Assembly (NCBI RefSeq): GCF_004353895.1
Contig: NZ_SMOG01000017.1
Span: forward strand, 1 to 32,445
Origin: Candidatus Syntrophosphaera thermopropionivorans
Lineage (GTDB): Bacteria > Cloacimonadota > Cloacimonadia > Cloacimonadales > Cloacimonadaceae
Direction of reading: 5' to 3'
Length of the DNA stretch: 32,445 nt
A program made the position numbers and the translations under genes. Positions 9,177 through 16,851 of this stretch are shown here, piece by piece. Each line of letters opens with the position of its first letter. The stretch's first letter is position 1. Below the pieces are notes generated by a model that made no database searches, was not told the origin of the DNA, and was given only the letters and a program-made list of their open reading frames with translations.

Positions 9177-9794
9177 TTAGCCGAATAGGGCTTGTTTTAG
9201 AGCCAGAAAGACATCATTAACCAGGAACTGGATTCTACCTATTAGCAGAGAAATACGTGCCATAACAGTAAGACCAAAAGAGGCTCCGAATCCAATCATC
9301 ATAAACCATTTTCCCACATTAACGAATTGTCCATATATCCCTGTGTGAGCCTTAGAAAAGAAGAAATAGAGTAATACTGTAATTGTTCCAATAAAGATAA
9401 GTGCCAGATTGATATTTTCTATGGGGACCATAGCCTGACGCATTTGTACCAGAATACTGGTATGCATAGCCAGAGCAACAGAGGCTCCAACGCTCATCAT
9501 AGAAAAAGCAATAGGATAACGGGAAAGCCAGCTGAGTTTAGGTGAAAAACGAAACAGATAGAAGATACCAATAATACTTGGGATGATAAGAATCCATTCA
9601 TGTTTCAAGAAAATAGGTTGATAGAAATAGGGGATAAACACCCGTTCGTAAGTTAAAACTAATGAATAACCAAGAGAGACTCCGACTAAGAGTTGTTCGG
9701 ACATCTGATAAAATGGATTATCCTTATACAGGAAAGAGAATATACACAGAGTGAAAAAAGCTGCTACCAGATTACTAAATAAATCGAAAGTCAT
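9177..9794 (-). CDS. Six-TM membrane protein of unknown function (205 aa)
   Basis: A short polytopic protein with about six hydrophobic segments (near residues 5-22, 35-52, 65-83, 90-112, 123-142 and 160-190). Several are rich in Gly, Ser and Met ('VGASVALAMHTS', 'GFGASFGLTVMAR'). AGGGAG sits eight bases before the ATG. It is the fourth gene of the lipoprotein operon, 11 bases after the 397-aa gene. I do not recognise a family. Its position between two large paralogous lipoproteins and beside two other membrane proteins suggests a subunit of one inner-membrane complex. This is an inference from context only. Confidence 0.85.
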   Translation of the reverse strand: MTFDLFSNLVAAFFTLCIFSFLYKDNPFYQMSEQLLVGVSLGYSLVLTYERVFIPYFYQPIFLKHEWILIIPSIIGIFYLFRFSPKLSWLSRYPIAFSMMSVGASVALAMHTSILVQMRQAMVPIENINLALIFIGTITVLLYFFFSKAHTGIYGQFVNVGKWFMMIGFGASFGLTVMARISLLIGRIQFLVNDVFLALKQALFG

Positions 9795-9805
9795 AATATA
9801 CTCCC

Positions 9806-10999
9806 TTATTTCTTACCAGTTTGTGCTTTCTGAAGGAAATAACCTATATTTCCTAAGATGATAAATACAATTATCATAATATGAGCTACGGATTGTGCGT
9901 TCATACCAACTCGAGCTACTTTAAATTTATATGGTGTGTTATGAGTCATACGATTAAGCCCTTCCCAGGTTAGGGATGAGAACTGATTTTTATCAAGTTT
10001 TTCAATATCTATCACGATTTTTCCATCTACGCTTTGCTTAACTTGATGCAAAAGCTGTTGGTCTTTTTCGGGACAGGTTTGCAGGAAAAGTTCAAATTCC
10101 TCCGGGGAAAATTTAGCTTCTGTTTGAGGAGTGATTTTAATCAAATCTTTAATTTCAGGTTGATTGAGAATATCTTTACTAAAAGAGCGGCCAGGGACAA
10201 TTTTATTTCCTTCCTCATCAAAATATGGTTCTAAGGGTTCACCAGGAGCACGGTAAGCGGCAAAAACATCAACCAATTTTTCATATTCTGCCGCACCTTT
10301 TAGTCCGCAGAGTAAACCAATAAATTGCCCTGTCTGGAGATAGGGATATTCATCAGCTGCCATAACTGCGGTAACTCCGACAGCGATATTAGTGCCAAAT
10401 TTAGGGCGAGCATAAACAAGCCAGTAAGCTCCAGCAGTAGAGCCAGAAAATTCAACGACTAAATTCATCTCATTATAATTGGTTATGCCCTTCATTATGG
10501 GAAGATTTTCAGTTTTTCTTCCTTCCGCATCGGTTGGAACTGCAGTTGCGATATTATCTCCCATTCCTATCACAGTAGGGAGAATTAAGGCAGCAGGAAT
10601 ATAACCAAAGTTGCAATAATCAACTCCCGATTTAATATTAGGATAATCTTCTTTGACCGTATTGATTGCCATATCAATGATAGGAGCACCAGTAGGTAGG
10701 AAAGAAAGGCAAAACACCTTAATATTCCGTTCAAAGCAATGTCGCATTATTGCTATTTCCATAGGATAAAGTTCTGGCATAACCGAGGAATCATGATAGA
10801 AGCTTAATAGAACAGCTCTATCTTCTCTTCCCGCAAATGAATCTATCATTTGATAGACATTTTCTGTTGGAGGTGTGGTCACATTATCAGAATTATAAGG
10901 AATAAGCAAAGGGATAATGATAGCGAGAGCAACTATGAGATAAATCCATCTACGGTCTAAGTTTTGCATCCATTCAAAGAAACTTTTTTTCTCAGCCAT
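9806..10999 (-). CDS. Bitopic membrane protein with a large central domain (397 aa), operon core
   Basis: The chosen ATG (10999) follows a near-perfect ribosome binding site, GGAGGTGAT. A longer in-frame ATG at 11029 would bury that site and overlap the upstream gene. The stop of the upstream gene ends at 11001, so the two are translationally coupled. One membrane segment lies at about residues 18-37 and another at about 368-388. The 330-residue domain between them looks alpha/beta. It begins near 'DRAVLLSFYHDS' and has a conserved-looking stretch 'GVTAVMAADEYPYLQTGQFIGLL'. That stretch resembles in pattern the 'AGTDAITQIPFF..TCDYTLIGEE' region of the two flanking lipoproteins, hinting at a distant relationship. 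I recognise no family and propose no enzymatic function. Confidence 0.87.
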   Translation of the reverse strand: MAEKKSFFEWMQNLDRRWIYLIVALAIIIPLLIPYNSDNVTTPPTENVYQMIDSFAGREDRAVLLSFYHDSSVMPELYPMEIAIMRHCFERNIKVFCLSFLPTGAPIIDMAINTVKEDYPNIKSGVDYCNFGYIPAALILPTVIGMGDNIATAVPTDAEGRKTENLPIMKGITNYNEMNLVVEFSGSTAGAYWLVYARPKFGTNIAVGVTAVMAADEYPYLQTGQFIGLLCGLKGAAEYEKLVDVFAAYRAPGEPLEPYFDEEGNKIVPGRSFSKDILNQPEIKDLIKITPQTEAKFSPEEFELFLQTCPEKDQQLLHQVKQSVDGKIVIDIEKLDKNQFSSLTWEGLNRMTHNTPYKFKVARVGMNAQSVAHIMIIVFIILGNIGYFLQKAQTGKK

Positions 11000-11000
11000 T

Positions 11001-11627
11001 TCAATCACCTCCCAAATAGGAGCGTTCAATTCCCAGCATTATCTTTAGAGCAGTAGCAACACTTCCTAACCCTACCCCCAGGAGGATACCTCTTTTAGAA
11101 GCAAGATTTGGCACATCCAGTATCCACTGAGAAATATCGGGGATATATTTGCTAATTTTAACACCAAAAGGTACCTGAGCAAGCATTACGACTATGGCTG
11201 CAATTAAAAGTACTGTGGCTTCAGGAGATCGTGCTCGGAATGCTTTGTAGGCTGCTGATGCCATATAGAATGCTAAAAGAGAGAACATCGTTGCACTCAT
11301 AGGCATTTGCATATTTTCAAATATCCACATATACAAGCCACCTTTTTGTGTGCCTCCAATAAAACCTGCCAGGGATGTAACTATGAATCCTGCAAAGAAG
11401 AAAAAGCTGTATTGCCATTTAGGTGCCTTGCGTTTAATTTTGCCATAGTGCATCATAGACAAGCTGATAACACCTAATAGCATAGCAAAAGGTGCCATGG
11501 CACGAGCCCAGGGTAAATAAAATTCTCCATAGAAAACATCCTGGATGAGACGGTGGGGAACGAAAACCCAGGCAAGCCAGATTACTCCACCGATAATGAC
11601 GATTAATAATGGTATTGTCTTCTTCAT
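11001..11627 (-). CDS. Polytopic membrane protein of unknown function (208 aa)
   Basis: This second gene of the lipoprotein operon starts 15 bases after the stop of the 1016-aa lipoprotein. AGAGGT serves as ribosome binding site. Five to six membrane segments are visible: residues about 4-24, 42-60, 73-92, 108-128, 140-160 and a weaker one near 185-203. A basic loop (KIKRKAPKW) follows the second segment and predicts a cytoplasmic side there. It belongs to no family I recognise. Its size and topology resemble the 205-aa protein of the same operon, but I cannot show homology by eye. Confidence 0.85.
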   Translation of the reverse strand: MKKTIPLLIVIIGGVIWLAWVFVPHRLIQDVFYGEFYLPWARAMAPFAMLLGVISLSMMHYGKIKRKAPKWQYSFFFFAGFIVTSLAGFIGGTQKGGLYMWIFENMQMPMSATMFSLLAFYMASAAYKAFRARSPEATVLLIAAIVVMLAQVPFGVKISKYIPDISQWILDVPNLASKRGILLGVGLGSVATALKIMLGIERSYLGGD

Positions 11628-11642
11628 AGATAAGACCTCTTT

Positions 11643-14600
11643 TTATTTAACAGGGAAAATTTGCATTAAACCAGTAAGCTGGAAAGTGCCCAGAAGAGCA
11701 CCAGCGATAATAAATATTAAAATGACAAACTTGAAATAATCTTGAGCTTTTAAAGTGCCAAGAAGCATTGGCTCACGATTGAGATAGGCAGATGCCGCAT
11801 AGAGTTCCTCACCAATAAGAGTATAGTCACAGGTGGTGATGAAGAAAGGTATCTGCGTGATGGCATCAGAACCTGCAATCTGGACAGCACCTATAGTATT
11901 GCCGGTTTCCGTCATTAGCAAAGCTTCTGCGGCAAAGTATCCCATAAAGAAGTTGGTGGCTACTCTTTCACGAGTCATAATGCCATTAACACCTGCCACA
12001 TAAGCAAATTGAACCGAAGTGAGGTAGAACACATCATTTTTATCATAACTATCAGGACGACCTACTTCATAGTGAGCTTCCTGAACTATTTCTTGGGCAA
12101 TAGGCATAACCAGATAGTCATAGCAGGGGACAATTAAGCGAGTGTCATATTCAGCCGCCTTTTTTGCCACCTGACTTAAGATTCCCATAGAAGCAATAGT
12201 TGCCACATCCGATAAACCACCAATTCCCATACAGTAGAGGATAGGTCTTCCCATTTCAGTAGCTCTTCCGACAGCATTATCAATTTCTTGCAAACCAGCT
12301 AAAGGACGAAGATAAAGATTTTTACCTCGTTTGGCAAGATTGATAAATATAACCACATCTATACCAAAGAGAAATACCGCTATCAAAGTAACCAGTTTGG
12401 TCCAATCAAACCAATTTGAGATTGGTGTATAATAGTTAAATTCACCTTCCTTATTAACATCAGGAGGAGTTTCGGCAAAAAATCCTTTTTCATTAGTTCG
12501 CACTATGGAATAGGTATATTTTCTTAATTCTGGTTCACGGATAGAAGCGACATAGCGCATCATTTGATGACTATTTCTTGCTTTCAGAGCTTCTTGAAAG
12601 TAAGGATTATCCTGATAAATCTTCAGTTGCGATTCTTTCGTATTAATCTCTTGTTCCAGTCTGTTTATATTTTCTTGGTAAAGAATTGCCATAGCAGGAG
12701 TAGCAGCTGTCAGAGAATCTTTATAAGCAGCGAGTTTTTGTTGGGATTCTTTTATATCATCTGAAAGTTGAGTAAGTTTTTTCTGGGCTTCATCCAGGTA
12801 GATGCTGATATTAAGTGTGGTTTTGTTTACCGGATCATAAGTGAAATCTATAGTAGAAGGAAGTAAAGCCAGACTGGAAGCTTTTTCTCCTGGCTGGAGA
12901 TTCCGTACATATCGTTTTCCATCTATATAGGTATATAATTTGCCATCTTTAACAAAATTAAACCCGAGGATAGGCTTAGTAATGGAGGAAATATATCCGA
13001 CAGAGACATCCAGAAAATTTTCATAGCAGGTATTAGATTTAATTTTGGTAAAATTAGAGCTACGATAACCTTTTCTATAGACCACATTTTTGATGGTGGA
13101 TACATTATGTCCATTAACTATAAAAGAATTTGTAGGCATATAAGCCAGCATTGCAGGATCAGGTTTCAGGTATTGAATAATTTTATAGTCAGGAATAATT
13201 CGGGCTTTATCATGAAGTATTCTTCCTGTTTTGGGATCAATGCTATAAGGTCTACTATTAATGGTAATCTCTACTTTAAGGCTGTCTGTGGGTAATTTGC
13301 CTCCGTTTCGCAAGGAATATTTTTGGGGAATGTCTACATAGATAATATTATCCTGGTGAAATTCATTTATTTGAGCAAAGGGAATATCCGAACCTGGTTC
13401 ATAGAAGTCAAAATAAATGTTCTGGATATCCTGAGCATCAGTCTTATTTATCTGATAATTAACTTTGAGGCGAGAGCCATCTTTTTTATGGGAAGTAGTA
13501 CGAGTGAGAAATACAATAGGTTCTTGCCAAGTAAGGGTGAGACGGTCACCTTTATCCATAGGTTTGTCTTCCACTCTATATTTAGGAGCAGAAGGAAGTT
13601 GGGAACTATTAATGACTTTGGGAAGAGAAGCTTCACTTACGGGAGAAATATTATTAGAGCCATCCACAAATTTTAAAGTATAAAGGGTTTGATAAGCTTG
13701 TTCCCAATTTAAACCTGCAGCCTTAAAATCTGCTTCTTTGATTATACAATTATTTTTTAAAGCACCACCACCCACTAGACCTTGTGCCACTAAAATGCCT
13801 CTGGTAGAAGTTATTTGCTCTTTTTCCTGTGGGGTAAGAGTTTTCCACAAATCTTTAGTTATTCCAGGAACAGCATAAATCAAGTACATCATCAGGTCAT
13901 CACTATTGATAGGATAGTCCCATTCAAATTGCATTTCTTTTTTATCTTGAACGGCTACACTATATAATGCAGGAGAAGTTTGAGGAATATCATCTATAGG
14001 AGAAGCAGAGACAGGTTCGGCAATACCGAGAATTTGATTACGTTCATCCACTGGAACAACGGTGTAATAATATTTATACTGAGGAGTTTGCCCTAAGGGT
14101 GTGCTTTTTAAGGCAGCTACAATTCTTTGCTGGTCTAATCGTACACCGGCATAGACATCCTTATCCTTATCCTTATCTTTTTCATCAGCAGAATAGCTTT
14201 TTTTGGAATGATAGTAATAATCACTATCATCCATAATACTTATAAGGTCAAAGCTTTCGCTTAAACGGGCAGCAATTTCAGGGTCTCTGGGTATACCTCT
14301 ATAAAGATTTGAACCCTTGGCACCTTTTTCATATTTTAATTTTTTGGGAGATTCGATAGAAAGGAAATCACTTGTGCCACTATCATAAAAGAACATAGTA
14401 TCTGCTGCCACTCCTGTTTTCACATTTACCTGGACTGAAGCAAGAAAGAAAAGAGTGTCGGGATGGATTCCGCGATAAACGCGATATTCCTGCACTCGCT
14501 TTTCTTTAGGTAAGGGTTTCCAGCTTAGAAACAAGCCATCGCCACCATCATTTGGAATATCTCCAATCTGCAAATTTTCCACCGGGAAATTACCAGTATT

Positions 14601-14693
14601 GGAATTATCTGCTTTCTTTTGACTGCTACAGCCAAAGAAAATTAAAAAGAGCAACAACAAGCTACTGGCATAATATTTCAATTTCATATTCAA
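11643..14693 (-). CDS. Lipoprotein with FN3-like modules and a membrane-flanked DUF6754-like domain (1016 aa)
   Basis: First gene of the operon. AGGAG lies seven bases before the ATG at 14693, and a TTGACA box sits at 14762-14757. The lipoprotein signal ends IFFGC with Cys22. FN3-like modules follow ('IPNDGGDGLFLSWKPL' near residue 43, more near 230 and 370). A long coiled coil lies at about 625-695 and a membrane segment at about 767-786. The DUF6754-like domain runs from about 792 to 988 (LYLRPLAGLQEI, AVGRATEMGRP, AGSDAITQ), then a last membrane segment at about 990-1010. It has the same architecture as the 962-aa protein at the other end of the operon. The C-terminal 230 residues are far more alike than the N-terminal parts. 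A Lys-Asp repeat near residue 173 is encoded by a hexanucleotide repeat. The function is unknown. Confidence 0.87.
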   Translation of the reverse strand: MNMKLKYYASSLLLLFLIFFGCSSQKKADNSNTGNFPVENLQIGDIPNDGGDGLFLSWKPLPKEKRVQEYRVYRGIHPDTLFFLASVQVNVKTGVAADTMFFYDSGTSDFLSIESPKKLKYEKGAKGSNLYRGIPRDPEIAARLSESFDLISIMDDSDYYYHSKKSYSADEKDKDKDKDVYAGVRLDQQRIVAALKSTPLGQTPQYKYYYTVVPVDERNQILGIAEPVSASPIDDIPQTSPALYSVAVQDKKEMQFEWDYPINSDDLMMYLIYAVPGITKDLWKTLTPQEKEQITSTRGILVAQGLVGGGALKNNCIIKEADFKAAGLNWEQAYQTLYTLKFVDGSNNISPVSEASLPKVINSSQLPSAPKYRVEDKPMDKGDRLTLTWQEPIVFLTRTTSHKKDGSRLKVNYQINKTDAQDIQNIYFDFYEPGSDIPFAQINEFHQDNIIYVDIPQKYSLRNGGKLPTDSLKVEITINSRPYSIDPKTGRILHDKARIIPDYKIIQYLKPDPAMLAYMPTNSFIVNGHNVSTIKNVVYRKGYRSSNFTKIKSNTCYENFLDVSVGYISSITKPILGFNFVKDGKLYTYIDGKRYVRNLQPGEKASSLALLPSTIDFTYDPVNKTTLNISIYLDEAQKKLTQLSDDIKESQQKLAAYKDSLTAATPAMAILYQENINRLEQEINTKESQLKIYQDNPYFQEALKARNSHQMMRYVASIREPELRKYTYSIVRTNEKGFFAETPPDVNKEGEFNYYTPISNWFDWTKLVTLIAVFLFGIDVVIFINLAKRGKNLYLRPLAGLQEIDNAVGRATEMGRPILYCMGIGGLSDVATIASMGILSQVAKKAAEYDTRLIVPCYDYLVMPIAQEIVQEAHYEVGRPDSYDKNDVFYLTSVQFAYVAGVNGIMTRERVATNFFMGYFAAEALLMTETGNTIGAVQIAGSDAITQIPFFITTCDYTLIGEELYAASAYLNREPMLLGTLKAQDYFKFVILIFIIAGALLGTFQLTGLMQIFPVK

Positions 14694-14756
14694 ACTCCTA
14701 AACGACAGGATATCTAAAAAACGAGTTGGAATTCAATACCAAAAAATTGGCTTTAT

Positions 14757-14762
14757 TGTCAA
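14757..14762 (-). promoter_or_regulatory. -35 box (TTGACA) of the lipoprotein operon
   Basis: On the minus strand this reads TTGACA exactly. A loose -10 candidate, TATTGA, follows after 18 bases. The predicted start of transcription would leave a leader of roughly 35-40 bases before the ATG at 14693. Confidence 0.45.
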
Positions 14763-14818
14763 ATGCTTTTTTCTGCTATTTTACTTTTTGATAGATAGGG
14801 AATGAATTGAAACGATTA

Positions 14819-14895
14819 TGGTGGGTGATACTGGACTCGAACCAGTGGCCTCTACGATGTGAACGTAGCGCTCTAACCAACTGAGCTAATCACCC
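14819..14895 (-). tRNA. tRNA-Val (anticodon CAC)
   Basis: Read on the minus strand, this has a 7-bp acceptor stem (GGGUGAU with AUCACCC), discriminator A and an encoded CCA (14822-14819). The anticodon stem is CUACG/CGUAG around the loop UUCACAU, giving CAC, which reads valine GUG. The T-arm is ACUGG-UUCGAGU-CCAGU. It lies 11 bases downstream of a near-identical tRNA-Val. Confidence 0.95.
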
Positions 14896-14906
14896 TATTA
14901 AATTAA

Positions 14907-14984
<78 letters not shown>

Positions 14985-15020
14985 ATTTATAGAATCCATT
15001 TGCTGAAAGTTTAGGATTTT

Positions 15021-15026
15021 TGTCAA
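15021..15026 (-). promoter_or_regulatory. -35 box (TTGACA) for the tRNA-Val pair
   Basis: Exact TTGACA on the minus strand, ending 36 bases before the 5' end of the first tRNA. That spacing fits transcription starting a few bases upstream of the mature end. No good -10 is evident at 17-19 bases. Confidence 0.4.
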
Positions 15027-15054
15027 TATAAATTAAGACTTAAAAAGGGAGAAA

Positions 15055-15163
15055 TCGCAAAGCCGTAAGGTTTTTCCTTCTTTAATTGTTATATAGACAA
15101 AGAATATAAATCTTAATTTTTAATACATTATTAACAACAAGCTCCTTCGGAGCTTCATAAACG
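15055..15163 (+). repeat. Dispersed repeat, copy 1 (about 109 bp)
   Basis: This block aligns through most of its length with 32333-32445. Shared anchors are 'aaagcc.taagg', 'atatag.caaa', 'aatataaatctta', 'tttttaataca' and the final 26 bases from 'caagctcc' to 'cataaacg'. Both copies run in the same orientation and lead into an AGGA hairpin here. Confidence 0.85.
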
Positions 15164-15175
15164 AGGACGTTTATG
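15139..15175. repeat. Composite palindromic unit 1: two adjacent hairpins
   Basis: A first hairpin has 7-bp arms (aagctcc at 15139-15145, ggagctt at 15149-15155) and a 3-base loop. It is followed immediately by a second hairpin with perfect 8-bp arms (cataaacg at 15156-15163, cgtttatg at 15168-15175) around AGGA. Confidence 0.8.
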
Positions 15176-15188
15176 ACCCCAAAACAGA

Positions 15189-15222
15189 AAGCTTCTGCAA
15201 AGCTTGAAACGAGGACGTCCTC
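15189..15222. repeat. Composite palindromic unit 2 (degenerate)
   Basis: It repeats the plan of unit 1. A hairpin of aagctt arms (15189-15194 and 15200-15205) is followed by acg-AGGA-cgt (15209-15218). The AGGA lies inside the 12-base palindrome gaggacgtcctc (15211-15222). Confidence 0.65.
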
Positions 15223-15314
15223 TTTCCACCATACTCGTTTCACCTTGCTAAAATTATGAAGACTCTACATTTTTTCATTCTTTCTACCTTTTTATGGTGA
15301 GATTATGAACAATT

Positions 15315-15371
15315 TATGTCCAGCATATGTCCAGCTTATGTCCAGCTTATGTCCAAAATTGGACATAAGCT
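15315..15371. repeat. 11-bp tandem repeat ending in a large inverted repeat
   Basis: The unit tatgtccagct/a is repeated at 15315, 15326 and 15337, with a partial fourth at 15348. The last copies form a 13-bp perfect inverted repeat with 15359-15371 (agcttatgtccaa, two A's, then its complement). Any of the direct copies could pair with the single inverted copy. Confidence 0.85.
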
Positions 15372-15578
15372 CCATAAAAGTTAGTTAATTATCGGATATA
15401 ATTTAGAGATGAGGGGATAAAAAAGAAAATAGGAATGAAATAGAGTTTATTTGGATATGATGAAGAGATGAAAAAGGAGGTCATTAACCATCAAGAAGGA
15501 TAGGTTCTAAAGTAAAGCAAAATATTTAAAATATTGAAAGCTCTTGACTTTTGTATCAGGGAAATTAAAATAGAGTTT

Positions 15579-16838
15579 ATGAAACAGAAAAATAGAAGTA
15601 TAATTTGGCTGGCTAAGAGATATCTTAGAGGGCAAAGTGCTTTTTTCATAAATAGGTCTCATTTTCTAACTTTGATAGGTTTAACCCTTGGAGTAACGGG
15701 TCTCCTGTGTGTGAGTAGTGTGATGAATGGATTAAGAACGGATATACAGGAGAGAATAACTGGAACTTTAAGTGAAATTAAGATTTCCAGACCAGATGGA
15801 GCACCTTTTTCAGAATATGATAAGATGGTAGATAAGTTGAGTCAAGAAGGTTTTTTATCTGCCCCAGTGGTGCGAAATGAATTGGTGATAATAAAAGAAG
15901 GAAAGCTTTCTCCAACACTTTCTCTGGGAATAGACCCGAATAGACATTCTAAAATCAGTTCTGTGTTCCAGCCCAAAGAAATGGATAATTCTGCTGGATT
16001 TCAGGGATTATTAGCCGGAAATATTCAGAGTAATGAGTTTACAGATGGTGGCATAGCTATGGGAATTGGCTTGGCAGCAAGTATGGATGTTCGCATTGGT
16101 GATGAGATAGAGCTTTTATCTCCGGTTTTTAATGTGCCTTCTGCTTTTGGGATGTTACCGCGAGTCAGGAAATTAAAGGTTACTGCTATTTTTACCACTG
16201 GGATGCCAGAATACGATGAAACCTATAGTTTTATCCCTTTATCTATAGCTCAATTTTTCAGTGGTTACACCAGTGAGATTGATTATATAGAGGTCAAAAC
16301 CGGTGCTTTTTCTAATCCTCAACGCGCTACCAGGAAAATAAAAGCTTTATTTCCAGAGTTTGAAGTGGAGGATTGGAGTGCCTATGATCCCAGTTTATAC
16401 AGTTCTATCAGATTTGAGAAAAATCTTATGTTCTTGATTATGCTATTTATGTATATTATAGCCAGTTTTAATTTGATAGGTAATTTATGGAAGACCATCA
16501 CTCGCAAGAAGAAAGAATTGGGATTACTGAAGGCTTTTGGCTATAAGGAAAGTGAATTGGGCACCCTTTTTCTATATCAGGCTTTGTTTTTAGCCACTCT
16601 CGGAATTGCGCTGGGATTAATCATTGCTACTGTTCTCTTGTTAATTCAGCAGCAATATGGTATCATAAGTATGGATTTAGGAACGGCTGGTTTATCTGCT
16701 TTGCCCGTGAAATTTGCCACTTCAGATTATCTTATGGTAATTATATTTTCGTATGTGGTCACTTTTTTAAGTGTTATTTTACCTTTAAGAAAATTAAAGA
16801 ATGTAAATCCAGTAGAATTAATACGCCAGACGGCATAA
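15579..16838 (+). CDS. ABC transporter permease, LolC/LolE (FtsX/MacB) type (419 aa)
   Basis: I chose the ATG at 15579. The frame extends to a TTG at 15534, but the shorter form begins close to 'IIWLAKRYLRG', where LolC/E proteins usually begin. The first membrane helix is at about residues 30-50 ('LIGLTLGVTGLLCVSSVMNG'). A periplasmic domain of about 220 residues follows, then three helices in the last third that include the FtsX signature region ('KKKELGLLKAFGYKESELGTLFLYQ'). It probably moves lipoproteins or other lipids from the inner membrane. No LolD-type ATPase is adjacent, so the partner must be encoded elsewhere. It is the first gene of a short plus-strand run with the ferritin-like gene 13 bases downstream. 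Confidence 0.88.
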   Translation: MKQKNRSIIWLAKRYLRGQSAFFINRSHFLTLIGLTLGVTGLLCVSSVMNGLRTDIQERITGTLSEIKISRPDGAPFSEYDKMVDKLSQEGFLSAPVVRNELVIIKEGKLSPTLSLGIDPNRHSKISSVFQPKEMDNSAGFQGLLAGNIQSNEFTDGGIAMGIGLAASMDVRIGDEIELLSPVFNVPSAFGMLPRVRKLKVTAIFTTGMPEYDETYSFIPLSIAQFFSGYTSEIDYIEVKTGAFSNPQRATRKIKALFPEFEVEDWSAYDPSLYSSIRFEKNLMFLIMLFMYIIASFNLIGNLWKTITRKKKELGLLKAFGYKESELGTLFLYQALFLATLGIALGLIIATVLLLIQQQYGIISMDLGTAGLSALPVKFATSDYLMVIIFSYVVTFLSVILPLRKLKNVNPVELIRQTA

Positions 16839-16851
16839 AGGAATAAAAAAG

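Larger units (their letters stand above)
14985..15578. repeat. Repeat-rich intergenic region between tRNAs and permease gene
   Basis: No convincing gene lies here. It contains the tRNA -35 box, a 109-base dispersed repeat (15055-15163) also present at 32333-32445, two tandem composite hairpin units (15139-15222) and an 11-base tandem array with an inverted partner (15315-15371). A strong ribosome-binding-like AAGGAGGT near 15475-15482 is followed by no suitable ATG. It falls inside a minimal 11-codon frame (15468 ATG) that I do not call. Confidence 0.65.

Noticed and set aside
11000-11029. Ten-codon extension of the 397-aa membrane protein
   Set aside because: It would overlap the preceding gene and place the excellent GGAGGTGAT site inside the coding region.
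13323-13676. Antisense frames of 60-130 codons inside the lipoprotein, rarA and exoprotein genes
   Set aside because: They lie wholly within strongly supported genes and show no domain, signal or ribosome binding site of their own.
15315-15355. Possible CRISPR array
   Set aside because: The 11-base units abut with no spacers between them, and no cas gene is in the window.
15468-15503. Eleven-codon frame carrying a perfect AAGGAGGT
   Set aside because: The site is within the frame itself and no longer frame follows. It may be a chance purine run or a relic.
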